A stretch of 27,828 bases of DNA, from positions 1-27,828 of the forward strand of contig JBFIFO010000034.1 of assembly GCA_041602815.1 (NCBI GenBank), in the 5' to 3' direction. The translations under genes and the position numbers were made by a program. Below the pieces are notes generated by a model. It saw only the letters and a program-made list of their open reading frames with translations, searched no databases and had not been told where the DNA came from. Below, in pieces: positions 1-8,900 of the stretch (position 1 is the stretch's first letter; each line of letters begins with the position of its first letter). The DNA comes from GCA-020356105 sp041602815 (GTDB lineage Bacteria > Pseudomonadota > Alphaproteobacteria > UBA8366 > JADFVY01).

Positions 1-248
1 CGCGCCAAGTGCTGTCGACACGTCGTTGGCCCAGGTTGCCACCCTGCGCTGTGCATCGGCGTGATCGCTGGCCCGTGCCCGTATCGCCGGGATGCGGAGA
101 AAAATGCATCCTGCGTGCGCGCCTTAATCGAAAATTAAGCGGGCACGTGGCCAAATGCCTCGGGATGTTCACGGGACTGCCATCGAACTGCCTTGGTTGG
201 ACGGCAGAAGGGCGGTTCCGTCCGTGGTCGCCCCGAGTGGAGAATGCC
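1..248. other. Leading stretch without a convincing gene
   Basis: No reading frame here has a plausible start, ribosome binding site and protein-like composition. A short plus-strand frame open from the window edge stops at 62-64 and could be the last 20 residues of an upstream protein, but this cannot be shown. The only structured element I see is the TTAA-N7-TTAA box at 124-138. Confidence 0.5.
124..138. promoter_or_regulatory. TTAA-N7-TTAA box (CtrA-like) inside an inverted repeat
   Basis: TTAA at 124-127 and TTAA at 135-138 are separated by exactly seven bases. This is the spacing of the CtrA consensus known from alphaproteobacteria. The same bases form a perfect 6-bp inverted repeat, CTTAAT (123-128) and ATTAAG (134-139), so a different dimeric regulator is equally possible. 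It lies about 110 bp upstream of the doubtful small frame at 249 and 420 bp upstream of the dehydrogenase gene, so its target is unclear. Confidence 0.35.
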
Positions 249-395
249 GTGCGCGCAGTTCAGATCACCTTGCTTTTCGTTGCCGCCATGTTGTGGCTCG
301 GCGTCCAGGCCGCGCAAACCGAGCCGGGCGGTAACGCTCTCGACGGAACGGCATCGCCGGCGGTAACGCCGGTGACATTCGCCGACGCGGGTTAA
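249..395 (+). CDS. Possible 48-aa exported peptide
   Basis: Starting from a GTG at 249, this frame encodes a short peptide that opens with a hydrophobic segment typical of a signal peptide (residues about 4-17, ending in a VQA-Q type cleavage site). A Pro/Thr/Ala-rich tail of about 30 residues follows. Nothing else in the sequence identifies it. The start is chosen only because it places the signal-like segment at the N-terminus; upstream in the same frame the translation looks random. No strong ribosome binding site is seen. It may be a chance open frame in GC-rich DNA. Confidence 0.2.
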   Translation: MRAVQITLLFVAAMLWLGVQAAQTEPGGNALDGTASPAVTPVTFADAG

Positions 396-559
396 GCGCT
401 GGCTTTGCCGGCCCCTCTGCCGCGCGTCGTGTCTGGGCGGGGCCTCGCGAGAAGGACCGGAAACCCCGCGAGGCTGCGATTGACACAGAGTTCGAATTAG
501 GGTCGTAGCTGTGCTAAGCAGCGGGCAATGGTTCCCCATGCCAAAAGGAGCTGCCCGCA
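396..559 (+). promoter_or_regulatory. Upstream region of the dehydrogenase gene with a TTGACA box
   Basis: A perfect TTGACA hexamer lies at 480-485, 75 bp upstream of the dehydrogenase start. No good TATAAT match lies 16-18 bp downstream; the bases there read TCGTAG. It is therefore only a weak promoter candidate. A good ribosome binding site, AAGGAG, precedes the ATG at 560. Confidence 0.25.
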
Positions 560-1687
560 ATGGCTCTGATCAATTATCTTACGAGGATCCAGTTCGATTT
601 CGGTGCGGTCGCGCTGCTCGCCGATGAGCTGCACGCGCTCGGTGTTTCCCGACCGCTGATCGTCACTGACGACGGCCTCGTAGCTGCGGGTCTCGTCGGA
701 CGGGTCAAGGCGGACCTGCCCAGTGCAACGCCGGTGTTCCACGATACCCCGGCGAACCCGACCGAGGACGCCGTGGACGCGGCGCTCGCGGTGTACCGGG
801 ACGCCGGCTGCGACGGCCTGGTCGCGGTCGGCGGCGGGTCGTCCATCGACCTTGCGAAGGGCGTTGCGTTGCTCGCCACCCACAAGGCTCCGCTCGAGCA
901 ATATGCCGCCATCCTCGGCGGCATGCCGAAGATCACCGCGGCGGTGGCGCCGCTGGTGGCGGTACCGACGACGGCGGGGACGGGCAGCGAGGTTGGCCGG
1001 GCGGCGCTGATCACCCTCAGGGACGGGCGCAAGCTGGGCTTCATTGCACCCCACATGATCCCGAAGGTGGCGATCTGCGATCCGGAGCTGACGCTGGGCT
1101 TGCCGCCGGGTCTGACTGCCGCCACGGGAATGGATGCGCTGACGCACTGCATCGAGACCTTCCTGTCGCCGCGCGACAACGTGCCGGCCGACGCGATCGC
1201 GCTGGACGGGGCCGGCCGTGCCATGACATGGATCGAGACCGCAGTGGCGGACGGCGCCAGCCGGGAGGCGCGCTGGCACATGATGATGGCGTCCCTCGAG
1301 GGCGGCCTGACGTTCCAGAAGGGCCTTGGCGCGGTCCATGCGATGTCGCACCCGCTCGGCGGGCTGCGCGATCCGGTGCTGCATCATGGCACGCTGAACG
1401 CGGTGATCCTGCCCGCCGTGCTGCGCTTCAACACGGGGCACGTCGGTGACAAATACGCGCGGCTGGCGAACGCGATGGGGCTTGCGCCCGAAATCGACCT
1501 CGCCGCCGAGATCGAGGCCCTGAACAGCCGGCTTGGGCTGCCCGCTTGCCTGCGCGAGATGGGGGTGACCGCGGACGTCATCCCGCGCATGGTCGAGGGC
1601 GCGGTCGCCGACCACAGCACCGCCAGCAACCCGCGGCCGGTCACCAGGGCCGACTACGAAGCGCTGTTCGCCGCGGCCATGGGGTGA
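560..1687 (+). CDS. Iron-containing alcohol dehydrogenase
   Basis: This 375-aa protein is a group III (Fe-type) NAD(P)-dependent alcohol dehydrogenase, a cytoplasmic enzyme interconverting an alcohol and an aldehyde or ketone. The family also includes maleylacetate reductases and 4-hydroxybutyrate dehydrogenases. Visible hallmarks are the nucleotide-binding GGGSSIDLAKG at 91-101, PTTAGTGSEV at 136-145, and the metal ligands D192, H196, H260 and H276. The conserved H264 lies in the HAMSHPLGG segment. Length is normal for the family and AAGGAG precedes the ATG. The MFS transporter gene begins 4 bp after the stop, so the two are probably co-transcribed and may share a substrate. The substrate cannot be read from sequence. 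Confidence 0.93.
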   Translation: MALINYLTRIQFDFGAVALLADELHALGVSRPLIVTDDGLVAAGLVGRVKADLPSATPVFHDTPANPTEDAVDAALAVYRDAGCDGLVAVGGGSSIDLAKGVALLATHKAPLEQYAAILGGMPKITAAVAPLVAVPTTAGTGSEVGRAALITLRDGRKLGFIAPHMIPKVAICDPELTLGLPPGLTAATGMDALTHCIETFLSPRDNVPADAIALDGAGRAMTWIETAVADGASREARWHMMMASLEGGLTFQKGLGAVHAMSHPLGGLRDPVLHHGTLNAVILPAVLRFNTGHVGDKYARLANAMGLAPEIDLAAEIEALNSRLGLPACLREMGVTADVIPRMVEGAVADHSTASNPRPVTRADYEALFAAAMG

Positions 1688-1691
1688 GCCG

Positions 1692-2936
1692 GTGGCGGCG
1701 GCCCGTCTGCGCGGCACTGCGCTCGTTTTCGCCATGTGCCTGGCGATGGCGGCGAGCCTGCTGGGCTTTTCGACGTTCGCCGCGATCACTCCGACATTGA
1801 TCGCAGAGTGGGGGCTCAGCAACAGCGAGGCGGGCTTCCTTAACGGCGTATTCTTCGCCGGGTACATGGCCGGCGTGCCGTTTCTGGTGGGCGGTACGGA
1901 CCGCATCGACGCCCGCCTGATCGTCCTCGTCGGCTTCATCGTGAGTGCCGTCTCCCTGCTCGGCCTTGCGGTCGCGACCGGGTTCTGGTCGGCCACTGTC
2001 TTCCGCATCGCCGGCGGCGTCGGGTTCGCCGGCTGCTACATGCCCGGGCTGAAGGCGCTGGTCGATCGCTACGAAGGCCGCCATCCGTCGCGCGCGGTGT
2101 CGTTCTACACCGCCAGCTACGCGATTGGCGTGGGCGCATCGTTCTGGCTGTCGGGCGAGGTCGCGGCGGCATATGGCTGGCGCTGGGCGTTCGGTGCGGC
2201 CTGCATCGGCCCCGTGACCGGTTTCGCCATCGCCTGGAGCGTGCTGCTGCCCGAGCGCGGCTCCGCGCTGTTGCGCGACTGGTTCCGGCTGCCGGATGTC
2301 CGCCCCGTGTTCGCCAACCGCCCGGCGATGGGCTATATCATCGCCTATACGCTGCATACCGGCGAACTCTTCGTCTTCCTCTCCTGGGTGGTGGCCTTCC
2401 TCACCTTTACGGCGGCGCTGCATCCGGAAAGCGCCGGCGGCTGGGACATTCCCCTGATCAGCGCCGTCGTCAGCGTCGTCGCGCTGCCGTCGAGCATCAT
2501 CGGCAACGAGGTGGCGATCCGCTTCGGGCGCCGGCGGACCATCGTCGCCGTCATGCTCGCGACGGCGGCGGTGGCGGCGCTGACCGGGTTTTCCGCCGGC
2601 CTGTCCTTTCCCGCCGCGGTCCTGTTCTGCCTGCTCTACGGGACGATCATCGCCACCGATTCGTCGGCTCTGACCGCCGGCACAGTCGGCGCTGCCCGAC
2701 CCGACGAGCGCGGCGCGACGATGGCGCTGCATTCGTTTCTCGGCTTCGGCGCCGGCGCTGTCGGCCCGCTGATCCTGGGCGTCGTGCTGGACATCACCGG
2801 CGGCGGCGAGACCACTGTGTCCTGGGGCATCGCCTTCGCCGTCATCGCCGTCCTGACGCTGATCGGCCCGCTGGCGCTGCTGCGGTTTGCAGGCCGGAAC
2901 GAGACGGTAGCCGCCGGCCCCGTCAGCGACCGCTGA
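1692..2936 (+). CDS. MFS transporter
   Basis: A 414-aa integral inner-membrane protein with about 12 hydrophobic segments and the major facilitator layout. The loop 2-3 motif appears as GGTDRIDARL at 67-76, and a matching GNEVAIRFGRRR segment at 271-282 marks the second half. A GTG at 1692 with a GGGGTGAG segment just upstream is the likely start. An ATG at 1734 would remove part of the first membrane segment. It follows the dehydrogenase with a 4-bp gap, which suggests uptake or efflux of that enzyme's substrate or product. It resembles metabolite:proton symporters (cyanate/aromatic acid type) more than drug exporters, but this is an impression rather than a firm assignment. Confidence 0.9.
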   Translation: MAAARLRGTALVFAMCLAMAASLLGFSTFAAITPTLIAEWGLSNSEAGFLNGVFFAGYMAGVPFLVGGTDRIDARLIVLVGFIVSAVSLLGLAVATGFWSATVFRIAGGVGFAGCYMPGLKALVDRYEGRHPSRAVSFYTASYAIGVGASFWLSGEVAAAYGWRWAFGAACIGPVTGFAIAWSVLLPERGSALLRDWFRLPDVRPVFANRPAMGYIIAYTLHTGELFVFLSWVVAFLTFTAALHPESAGGWDIPLISAVVSVVALPSSIIGNEVAIRFGRRRTIVAVMLATAAVAALTGFSAGLSFPAAVLFCLLYGTIIATDSSALTAGTVGAARPDERGATMALHSFLGFGAGAVGPLILGVVLDITGGGETTVSWGIAFAVIAVLTLIGPLALLRFAGRNETVAAGPVSDR

Positions 2937-3171
2937 TCGTATCATTGGTTTGCCGCGTTCGGCCCGTGTGGGCATCGACTGGGAGGGACCGGTCGGACAA
3001 CGCCACAATTAACCTTGACCCCAGTCCGGCTATTCTGTCCAATGTGTATTAACAAATATTAACGGTTTCGGGCCGATCCAAGCCGGTCGTCCGCCCCGGA
3101 CCACGGGTGGCTACGTGGCAATCGGACGGCTGCCGTGACGTTGATCAGCAAGACGAACGGGGGAGCGTCTC
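2937..3171 (+). promoter_or_regulatory. Promoter and upstream region of the exported three-gene module
   Basis: This 235-bp gap is AT-rich relative to its surroundings. A sigma70-like promoter can be drawn as TTGACC at 3015-3020, a 17-bp spacer, and TCCAAT at 3038-3043. The motif ATTAAC occurs at 3008-3013, 3048-3053 and 3058-3063, all separated by multiples of 10 bp. The start at 3172 has GGGGGAG just upstream as ribosome binding site. No coding frame of note occupies the gap. Confidence 0.45.
3047..3063 (+). repeat. Tandem TATTAAC heptamers, candidate operator
   Basis: TATTAAC at 3047-3053 is repeated exactly at 3057-3063, giving a 10-bp period (one helical turn). The pair reads TTAA-N6-TTAAC, one base shorter than the CtrA consensus TTAA-N7-TTAAC. 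It lies just downstream of the proposed -10 and about 110 bp before the first gene of the exported module, a position where a bound protein could repress or alter initiation. Confidence 0.4.
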
Positions 3172-3711
3172 ATGTCAGCGACTTCACTGCGCAAAATTCT
3201 TGTGTCCGGCCTTCTGGCGCTTTTCGCAACCGTGGGGGCGGCGTTCGCCGAACCCTACGCGCCCATCGCCAAGGATCCCGGGAAACCGACCATCGAAGGC
3301 GAAGAGCTGGGGTATCAGCTAGAGCGGATGGTGCTTCAGGAGACCGCGAAAAACATGCCCGAGCGGAGCGCGGTAAAGCAGCCGCCCTATCCGGGAGCGG
3401 TTGTCGTCAATGCGCGACGGGCTGCCAAGGGATCGCACAACGGTGTTGCCTACACAGTCCTTCCCAACGTGATTCTCCACACCACGGACGACGTGGCGAT
3501 TGTCATGGCGTTCTATGTCGAGGCGCTGCCGGGCTGGACGGAATACGAAGAATTCGACATGCACTACCTTTACGAAGGCAGCGGCGAGTTCAAGCCCATG
3601 GACACATCCGGTTACAGGACCCCGCATGTCGTGGTCAACAAATTGCATAGTGCGATGAAGTACCACGCCATACCGGATGCCGTGACAGAGATCACGATCT
3701 ACTACAAGTAG
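3172..3711 (+). CDS. Exported 179-aa protein of unknown function
   Basis: The N-terminus is a clear Sec signal peptide: basic start, a hydrophobic stretch at about residues 8-22, and cleavage after AFA near residue 26. The mature part carries a PPYPGA motif and then a segment reading HTTDDVAIVMAFYVEALPGW. That layout, a threshold or pairing phrase followed by a helix ending in FY and LPGW, recalls small periplasmic or lipoprotein domains of unknown function. There is no lipobox Cys, so it should be soluble in the periplasm or secreted. GGGGGAG precedes the ATG. It is the first gene of a three-gene set; the next begins 26 bp downstream. I do not recognise the family and assign no role. Confidence 0.8.
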   Translation: MSATSLRKILVSGLLALFATVGAAFAEPYAPIAKDPGKPTIEGEELGYQLERMVLQETAKNMPERSAVKQPPYPGAVVVNARRAAKGSHNGVAYTVLPNVILHTTDDVAIVMAFYVEALPGWTEYEEFDMHYLYEGSGEFKPMDTSGYRTPHVVVNKLHSAMKYHAIPDAVTEITIYYK

Positions 3712-3737
3712 TTCCACTTCACCGCGGGGATCGGCGG

Positions 3738-5966
3738 ATGATTCTCCCACGAAAAAAGCGGAGCCTGACCCGCTGTTTTTGCGGCGTGGTCCTGCTCTGG
3801 CTGTTCTCGATGCAGGCGGTGCTGTCAGCGGCGGAGGCGCCGTTGCCCGGGGATACGCCGCTGCAGGCGCTGCGCGCGCTTGACCTCGACGACGCCTTTG
3901 CCGAGGTGGCCACAGGCATACGCTTCGAACCGTATCCCGGCATCCTTCGCGGTCCGCGCGGCACGGTGCTGGCGCGCGGCGGCAATGCAGCGGACCAGGC
4001 GCTGCTGCTGGCCGATGTCCTGCGCGCGAAGGGCTATCGGGTGCGGTTCGTCCGGGGCAAACTCGAAGGCGGCAATCTCGACATCCTGACCCGCGGGATT
4101 TACCCGCCGGATGTCCCGGAACTCAATCTGGCGAAAGAATATCTGCCCTACAATCCCGGTGCCGACAATGCGCTTCGCGCGCTGATCGCCGACCATCTCT
4201 GGCTGGAGGTCGACCAGGGCGACGGCTCATGGTTGCCGCTCGACCCGTCCTTCCCGCGCGCCACGATCGGAGCGGCCTATGCCACACCGGGTTCGCGCCA
4301 CGATGCGCTGCCCGATGAATTGTATCAGCGCATCGTTCTGACGTTGCACGAGGAAACAGCGGCGGGTGACACGCGCGATCTGGGTCGGCTCGAGGCGCGA
4401 ACCGCGGAGCTGGGGTTGCGCCAGCTGTCGCTTCTGATCCTCGGCGTCCGGCAGTTGAAGGCACCCGAAGAAGACAGGCAGAAGGGCGGCGGTGCCGGCG
4501 GGCTGTTCGGGAGCGCGCTGTCCGGCAAGCAGGGTGATCCTGAACCGGCGGCGGCAGCGGTGGAGGCAAGACCGGTCGGGAGGCTGTACCGCCGCACATT
4601 GCGTCGAGATGGCGAGGCCACGGAACTCGAGCCCAGCCTCGTTCTGGACGATGAAGACGCCACCCGCATTCGCCGCGAGTGGCTGGAAATTGCCGTCCAT
4701 GCGCCCGGCCAAGAGCCCCGGGTGGTATCGCGGGACCTCTATGTCAGCGATGCGCCGTCGATCGGCGGCGCCGCGCCGCAGCCCTACCGCCGCTATTCTC
4801 TGGGTGTCGTGCCCGGTCCGATCGACGTTGCGGCCGTGCGTGAATATGCCGGGTCACTCGCGGAAGAGGTCGACCTGGACGCTTCGAGGGCGCGGATCGA
4901 TGCCATAGACCACACAGATGCCGGGGCAGCCGCATCCGAGGCGCTTTCCGTGAATGAGAAGGTGGGTCCGCTTGCTGCCCATCTGGCAGCGCTGGGGTTT
5001 GCTGGCGAATCCGACGAAATGACACGTCGGATTGCCTTCAACAATGGCGTGACCTTCGCCCAGGCAGTCCCACGCATCATCATCGTTTCCGTCGAGGGCG
5101 GCGAGGCCTCGGACTACCGCGTGGCGCTCGACCTGCGTCTCGACGAAGTCGCAGCGTGGCCCTATCCGGGATTTGCGCGCCGTGCGGCAGAGCATTTCCA
5201 GTCGGCGCGCGGGTTACAGAATACGATGCTGGAGGGCAAGTTCCTAGAACGGATTCTGGGGGTACGGCAGACTGCGAACACGGCAGAACTCGTTGCTGGT
5301 ATCGAGGGCGGACCCTCCGCAATGCTGGTATTCGAAGCGGGTCAGGAAGGGCGGCTGGACGAAATCGAAGGTCTGTCGCTCTATGCCCGTCGCCTGATCG
5401 CACAGAGCCTCGCCGCAGGCCACGAAGTCATCGTTCCGCGACGCCCGGTCGAAATTGCAGGGCGAGCACGCTTCGGCTGGTGGGAGCGTGATCCGGCCAC
5501 CGGGCGCGTCGTCGGAGTCATGGATGACGGCCTGCATCAGGCGATGACCTCCTACTCGCTCAACACAACCGAAATCGGGCTCAATGACGACATGGGTTTC
5601 GTCATCGGCATGATCATCGGTGCAACGGGCACCGAGTTCCTGATCGCCGCCAAGATGCTGGAGTATGGGGAAGTGACGGACCAGCTGATCGCCGACGTCG
5701 AAGCGCAGGTGGAAAGGCTGAAATGCCTATCCTGTCCGAAGGCCGAAGCCAGCGTTTCCGCCGGCGCCAGTTTCGGAGACAGCTGTTACAAGGTGGAAAA
5801 AAAGGTGGAGGCGGGGGCTTCCGTCTCGGCCGGCTCGTTCTGTGAAAAATACGTCGCGGGAATGGCCTGCGCATCGAGCATGATCCTCAACGGGCTCAAA
5901 GGCGGCTCGGGCGGGCCCAGCGGCGGCGTGGGCGGTGGCGTCAACCTGGAAGACGGCTGCAACTGA
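3738..5966 (+). CDS. Exported transglutaminase-like-fold protein, probably catalytically dead
   Basis: 742 aa with an N-terminal signal or anchor segment (about residues 10-31). Residues about 75-175 match the transglutaminase-like core pattern: GNAADQALLLADVLRAKG near 82-99, HLWLEV beginning at H153, and LPLDPSF containing D169. In active members the residue after GN is the catalytic Cys; here it is Ala84, while the His and Asp positions are kept. A binding or scaffold role is therefore more likely than a cross-linking or protease role. The middle, about 180-640, has no recognised domain. The last 80 residues hold six Cys (663, 666, 683, 702, 711, 741), two VSAG repeats and a Gly-rich stretch, suggesting disulfides outside the cytoplasm. 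It lies 14 bp before the giant vWA gene. Confidence 0.8.
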   Translation: MILPRKKRSLTRCFCGVVLLWLFSMQAVLSAAEAPLPGDTPLQALRALDLDDAFAEVATGIRFEPYPGILRGPRGTVLARGGNAADQALLLADVLRAKGYRVRFVRGKLEGGNLDILTRGIYPPDVPELNLAKEYLPYNPGADNALRALIADHLWLEVDQGDGSWLPLDPSFPRATIGAAYATPGSRHDALPDELYQRIVLTLHEETAAGDTRDLGRLEARTAELGLRQLSLLILGVRQLKAPEEDRQKGGGAGGLFGSALSGKQGDPEPAAAAVEARPVGRLYRRTLRRDGEATELEPSLVLDDEDATRIRREWLEIAVHAPGQEPRVVSRDLYVSDAPSIGGAAPQPYRRYSLGVVPGPIDVAAVREYAGSLAEEVDLDASRARIDAIDHTDAGAAASEALSVNEKVGPLAAHLAALGFAGESDEMTRRIAFNNGVTFAQAVPRIIIVSVEGGEASDYRVALDLRLDEVAAWPYPGFARRAAEHFQSARGLQNTMLEGKFLERILGVRQTANTAELVAGIEGGPSAMLVFEAGQEGRLDEIEGLSLYARRLIAQSLAAGHEVIVPRRPVEIAGRARFGWWERDPATGRVVGVMDDGLHQAMTSYSLNTTEIGLNDDMGFVIGMIIGATGTEFLIAAKMLEYGEVTDQLIADVEAQVERLKCLSCPKAEASVSAGASFGDSCYKVEKKVEAGASVSAGSFCEKYVAGMACASSMILNGLKGGSGGPSGGVGGGVNLEDGCN

Positions 5967-5980
5967 CTGGGATCAAACGA

Positions 5981-8900
5981 ATGAAATTGTCGAAGTTTCG
6001 GGTGATCGCCGTGCTGTGCATGGCAGCAACTTTTGCGGCAGCCGCACTGGCACAACCGGATGACCCGACATGGCGCGACCCCTATCTGACAGGCGACACC
6101 GCCCTCTATCCCGAGCCGGAGCCGCTTGAAACGGTGCCACGCACTGATGACCTCCGGCCCGACCCGTCATTCGCCGCCATTCCGGTCGATACCCCGCCCT
6201 TGGCAGTGGGCAAGAACAACGCGGTCCGAATCGCGCTGATGAAGGTCGTGCGCGGTCCGGTGCTTGCCGGAACGCCAGCGCCGGACGGCATGGAGGCGGT
6301 CATCCTTGTGACCCGCTGGACCAATATTCGTCCGCGGGAACTGGTCGAGAAATCGAAGCTGGAAGGCAAGGCGGATAGGACCTATGGCGCCGGCGGGATG
6401 TTCTCCGGCACCGGTGGCGGCGGCGCGGGTGGCGTCGAGACGGTCGAGATGGATGTCCCGTTTAATGTGCCGAAGGTCGGCCAGCACGCCTTTCTCGTGG
6501 CCGGGGGTGTGGCAACCGATATGCGGGTCGAGAGCGTCGGCCTGCCGAACGGTATCGCTGCGCACGAGCCGCTCGCAATCGCCCGTTTCGGTGAGAGCCG
6601 TGAGGTTCGTCTCGGGTATTTCGTGCCTTCGGGGTCTGCACATCTGGTCTTTCGGTTCTTCGACTACAGCAACGGCCACATCACGCTAGCGGTTGCGGGT
6701 GACCAGGCGCAGGCAATGGTACCGCCCGATCTCGCGGGGAAACCGGACGGAACGTTGGCCGAAGTGGAGCTGGCCGTCGACGGCCTGACATTTGGTGATC
6801 GTTATCTCGATCAGGCGGCGCCTCAGGGTTGGCGCTTCGCCCGCGTCGCGGTGCTTGGCCGCGGCGTGGTCGAGACCGGCCGGATGGGCGCCATCGCCAT
6901 CATCGACCCGACTCGCTCGGTCTGGCTCGCCGGCGACGGCGGGTTCGTGTCCTGGGGGTTGCCGCCGGAGGACGGCGGGCGGTCGACCTCTTTCACGCCG
7001 GAATTCTTCCAGCGACGGGTATTCGCGTTCCTCGTGCCTGTCGACGCCGGTCGCTTTCGACTCGGCGTGCGCGGCCGGGGCGGTGCGGTTTCTATCGCGG
7101 TGACGGCCGAAGAACCTGTGCCGTTGCAGGTCGGCGCGGTCACGCATGCGGACGGCGAAGTTGGCGAGATCGCGGTGCTCGGCTTGCGCTGGGAGTTGGA
7201 GCATCTTGTCGCGGACCTCGGCTTTTTGCCCCGGACGGGCACCCAAGGCATCGAACTGAACCTAGCCCGGCAATTCCTGCTGGTGGACCCGACCGGTACC
7301 GAGATTTCGCCTGATATGCAGGCAACACGGCAGCTGACCCGGCGCCCGCCGGAGCCAACGGTCATCCCACCCGGAACGCCCACGCGATTCGAGCTGGCCT
7401 TTGGCGTTCCGGCGAATCTCGAGCCCAGCATCTTGCGCTATCGCGGATTCGGCGGCGAGGCGAGACTCGACCTGTCGGGCGTCGCGATCGCCGGCACACG
7501 CGGCGTGGCAACAGCTGACGGCACCACCGCATTTCCGGAATTCGCCGTTGCTGCCGCGCCGTTGTCCGCCGAGGCGGAGCCGGATCGCCCGGCACGGCAA
7601 GCGTCCGCGGCGTCACCATCCGCCGTCTCCGCGGTCCCTGCAAGCCGCTTCGGCCCGCCGGACACGCCACCGCAGCTCATGCCCGTCGCGTTGCCCGATT
7701 TCGATCAGACCATGGCGGTTGCGGAAGTCGAGCCCAATAACAAGCTCGAAGAGGCGACAGCGCTCGGGAAAGGCAGCGCAGCGACGGGCACAATGTCGGG
7801 TAAAGACGAAGACTGGTTCCTGCTGCAGGCGGAAGGTGAGCCGCAGCTGTGGACGTTCGAGGCCAGCGGCCCCGGTGCCCGGGTCCTCGGACTTTATCGT
7901 GCCGGCAATGCCCGCCTCGTGGAACGAAGCCTTGTCCCCGAAGAAGCATCTGTCCGCATCGACAATGTGTTGCTATTGCCAGGACCGTATTGGCTGAAAC
8001 TCCGACCGACCGAGGCCGGCGGCGCGTATTCGGTGCGCGCGGTCGCCCTCGGCCGTCCCGATCGGTATGCCGAGTTTGAGCCGAACGATAAGGAGGACAT
8101 GGCGCATATCCTTCGCTTCGGTGAGCCGCGCCGCGGCCTCATCGATCATAAGGACGATCGCGATCTCTACCGGTTTTCGCTGAATCTGCCGACCCATCTT
8201 GTCGTTTCCGTCACCCCGCCGAACGGCAAACACCTGCACATCGGTATCGAGAGCGAAGGATGGCGCGTAAGCGCCAAGCGAGCACCGGAATCAGCGCAGA
8301 CCGTGCGGTACCAGGCGTTGCTGGAAGCGGGGGACTACCAGGTTAAGCTCCATGCCGATGGCGGCTGGCGCAGCGACGTGCCCTACGAAATCCGACTTGA
8401 CCGACTCGATCCTTTCGCTCTGCCCGCAGACCTTGAGCCTAACGACAGGGAATACGAGGCCCAGCCCATCGGACATCGCCGCCGGTTTTCCGGTCGCGTG
8501 GGCGCGTTCGGAGGTGCCGACTATTACCGGCTGCCCCCGGTTGCCGGCAAGACCGCGCTCACCGTCACGCTGGAGAGCGATGCCGACATTCGGCCCGGGC
8601 TCTATTCCCAGGACGACGACAACATCAGATCGGCCCCGCTTGAGGAAGACAAAAAGCAGCGCTCCGATGGGCTGGGAGTTTTCCATGGGAGTCTGGAGCC
8701 GGGACGGCAAGGTCTGCTTTATGTCCGCGGCACGGGAGATTACCGCATAACGCTGGACTATGACCCGCCCCTGGCCGACGGGACGGTGCAGTCGACAGAC
8801 GCAGTGATCGACCTGGCGCTGTCGAGCCCGACCCGCGCTTTCAATGCGTACGGAAAAGACACACAGGAAGCACCGGTGACCGTGTCGGTCGGCAACCGTG

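Noticed and set aside
2..64. Possible C-terminal end of a protein entering from the left edge
   Set aside because: Only 20 codons are visible, with no recognisable motif, so it cannot be distinguished from chance.
497..2008. Long antisense open frame opposite the dehydrogenase
   Set aside because: It is rich in Arg, His, Gln and Ala with no domain pattern, and lies opposite a gene with full enzyme motifs. It is a product of GC-biased codon use.
1641..3008. Antisense open frame of 455 codons opposite the MFS gene
   Set aside because: Low-complexity Gly/Asp/Arg/Gln-rich translation and no motif; the sense strand encodes a clear transporter.
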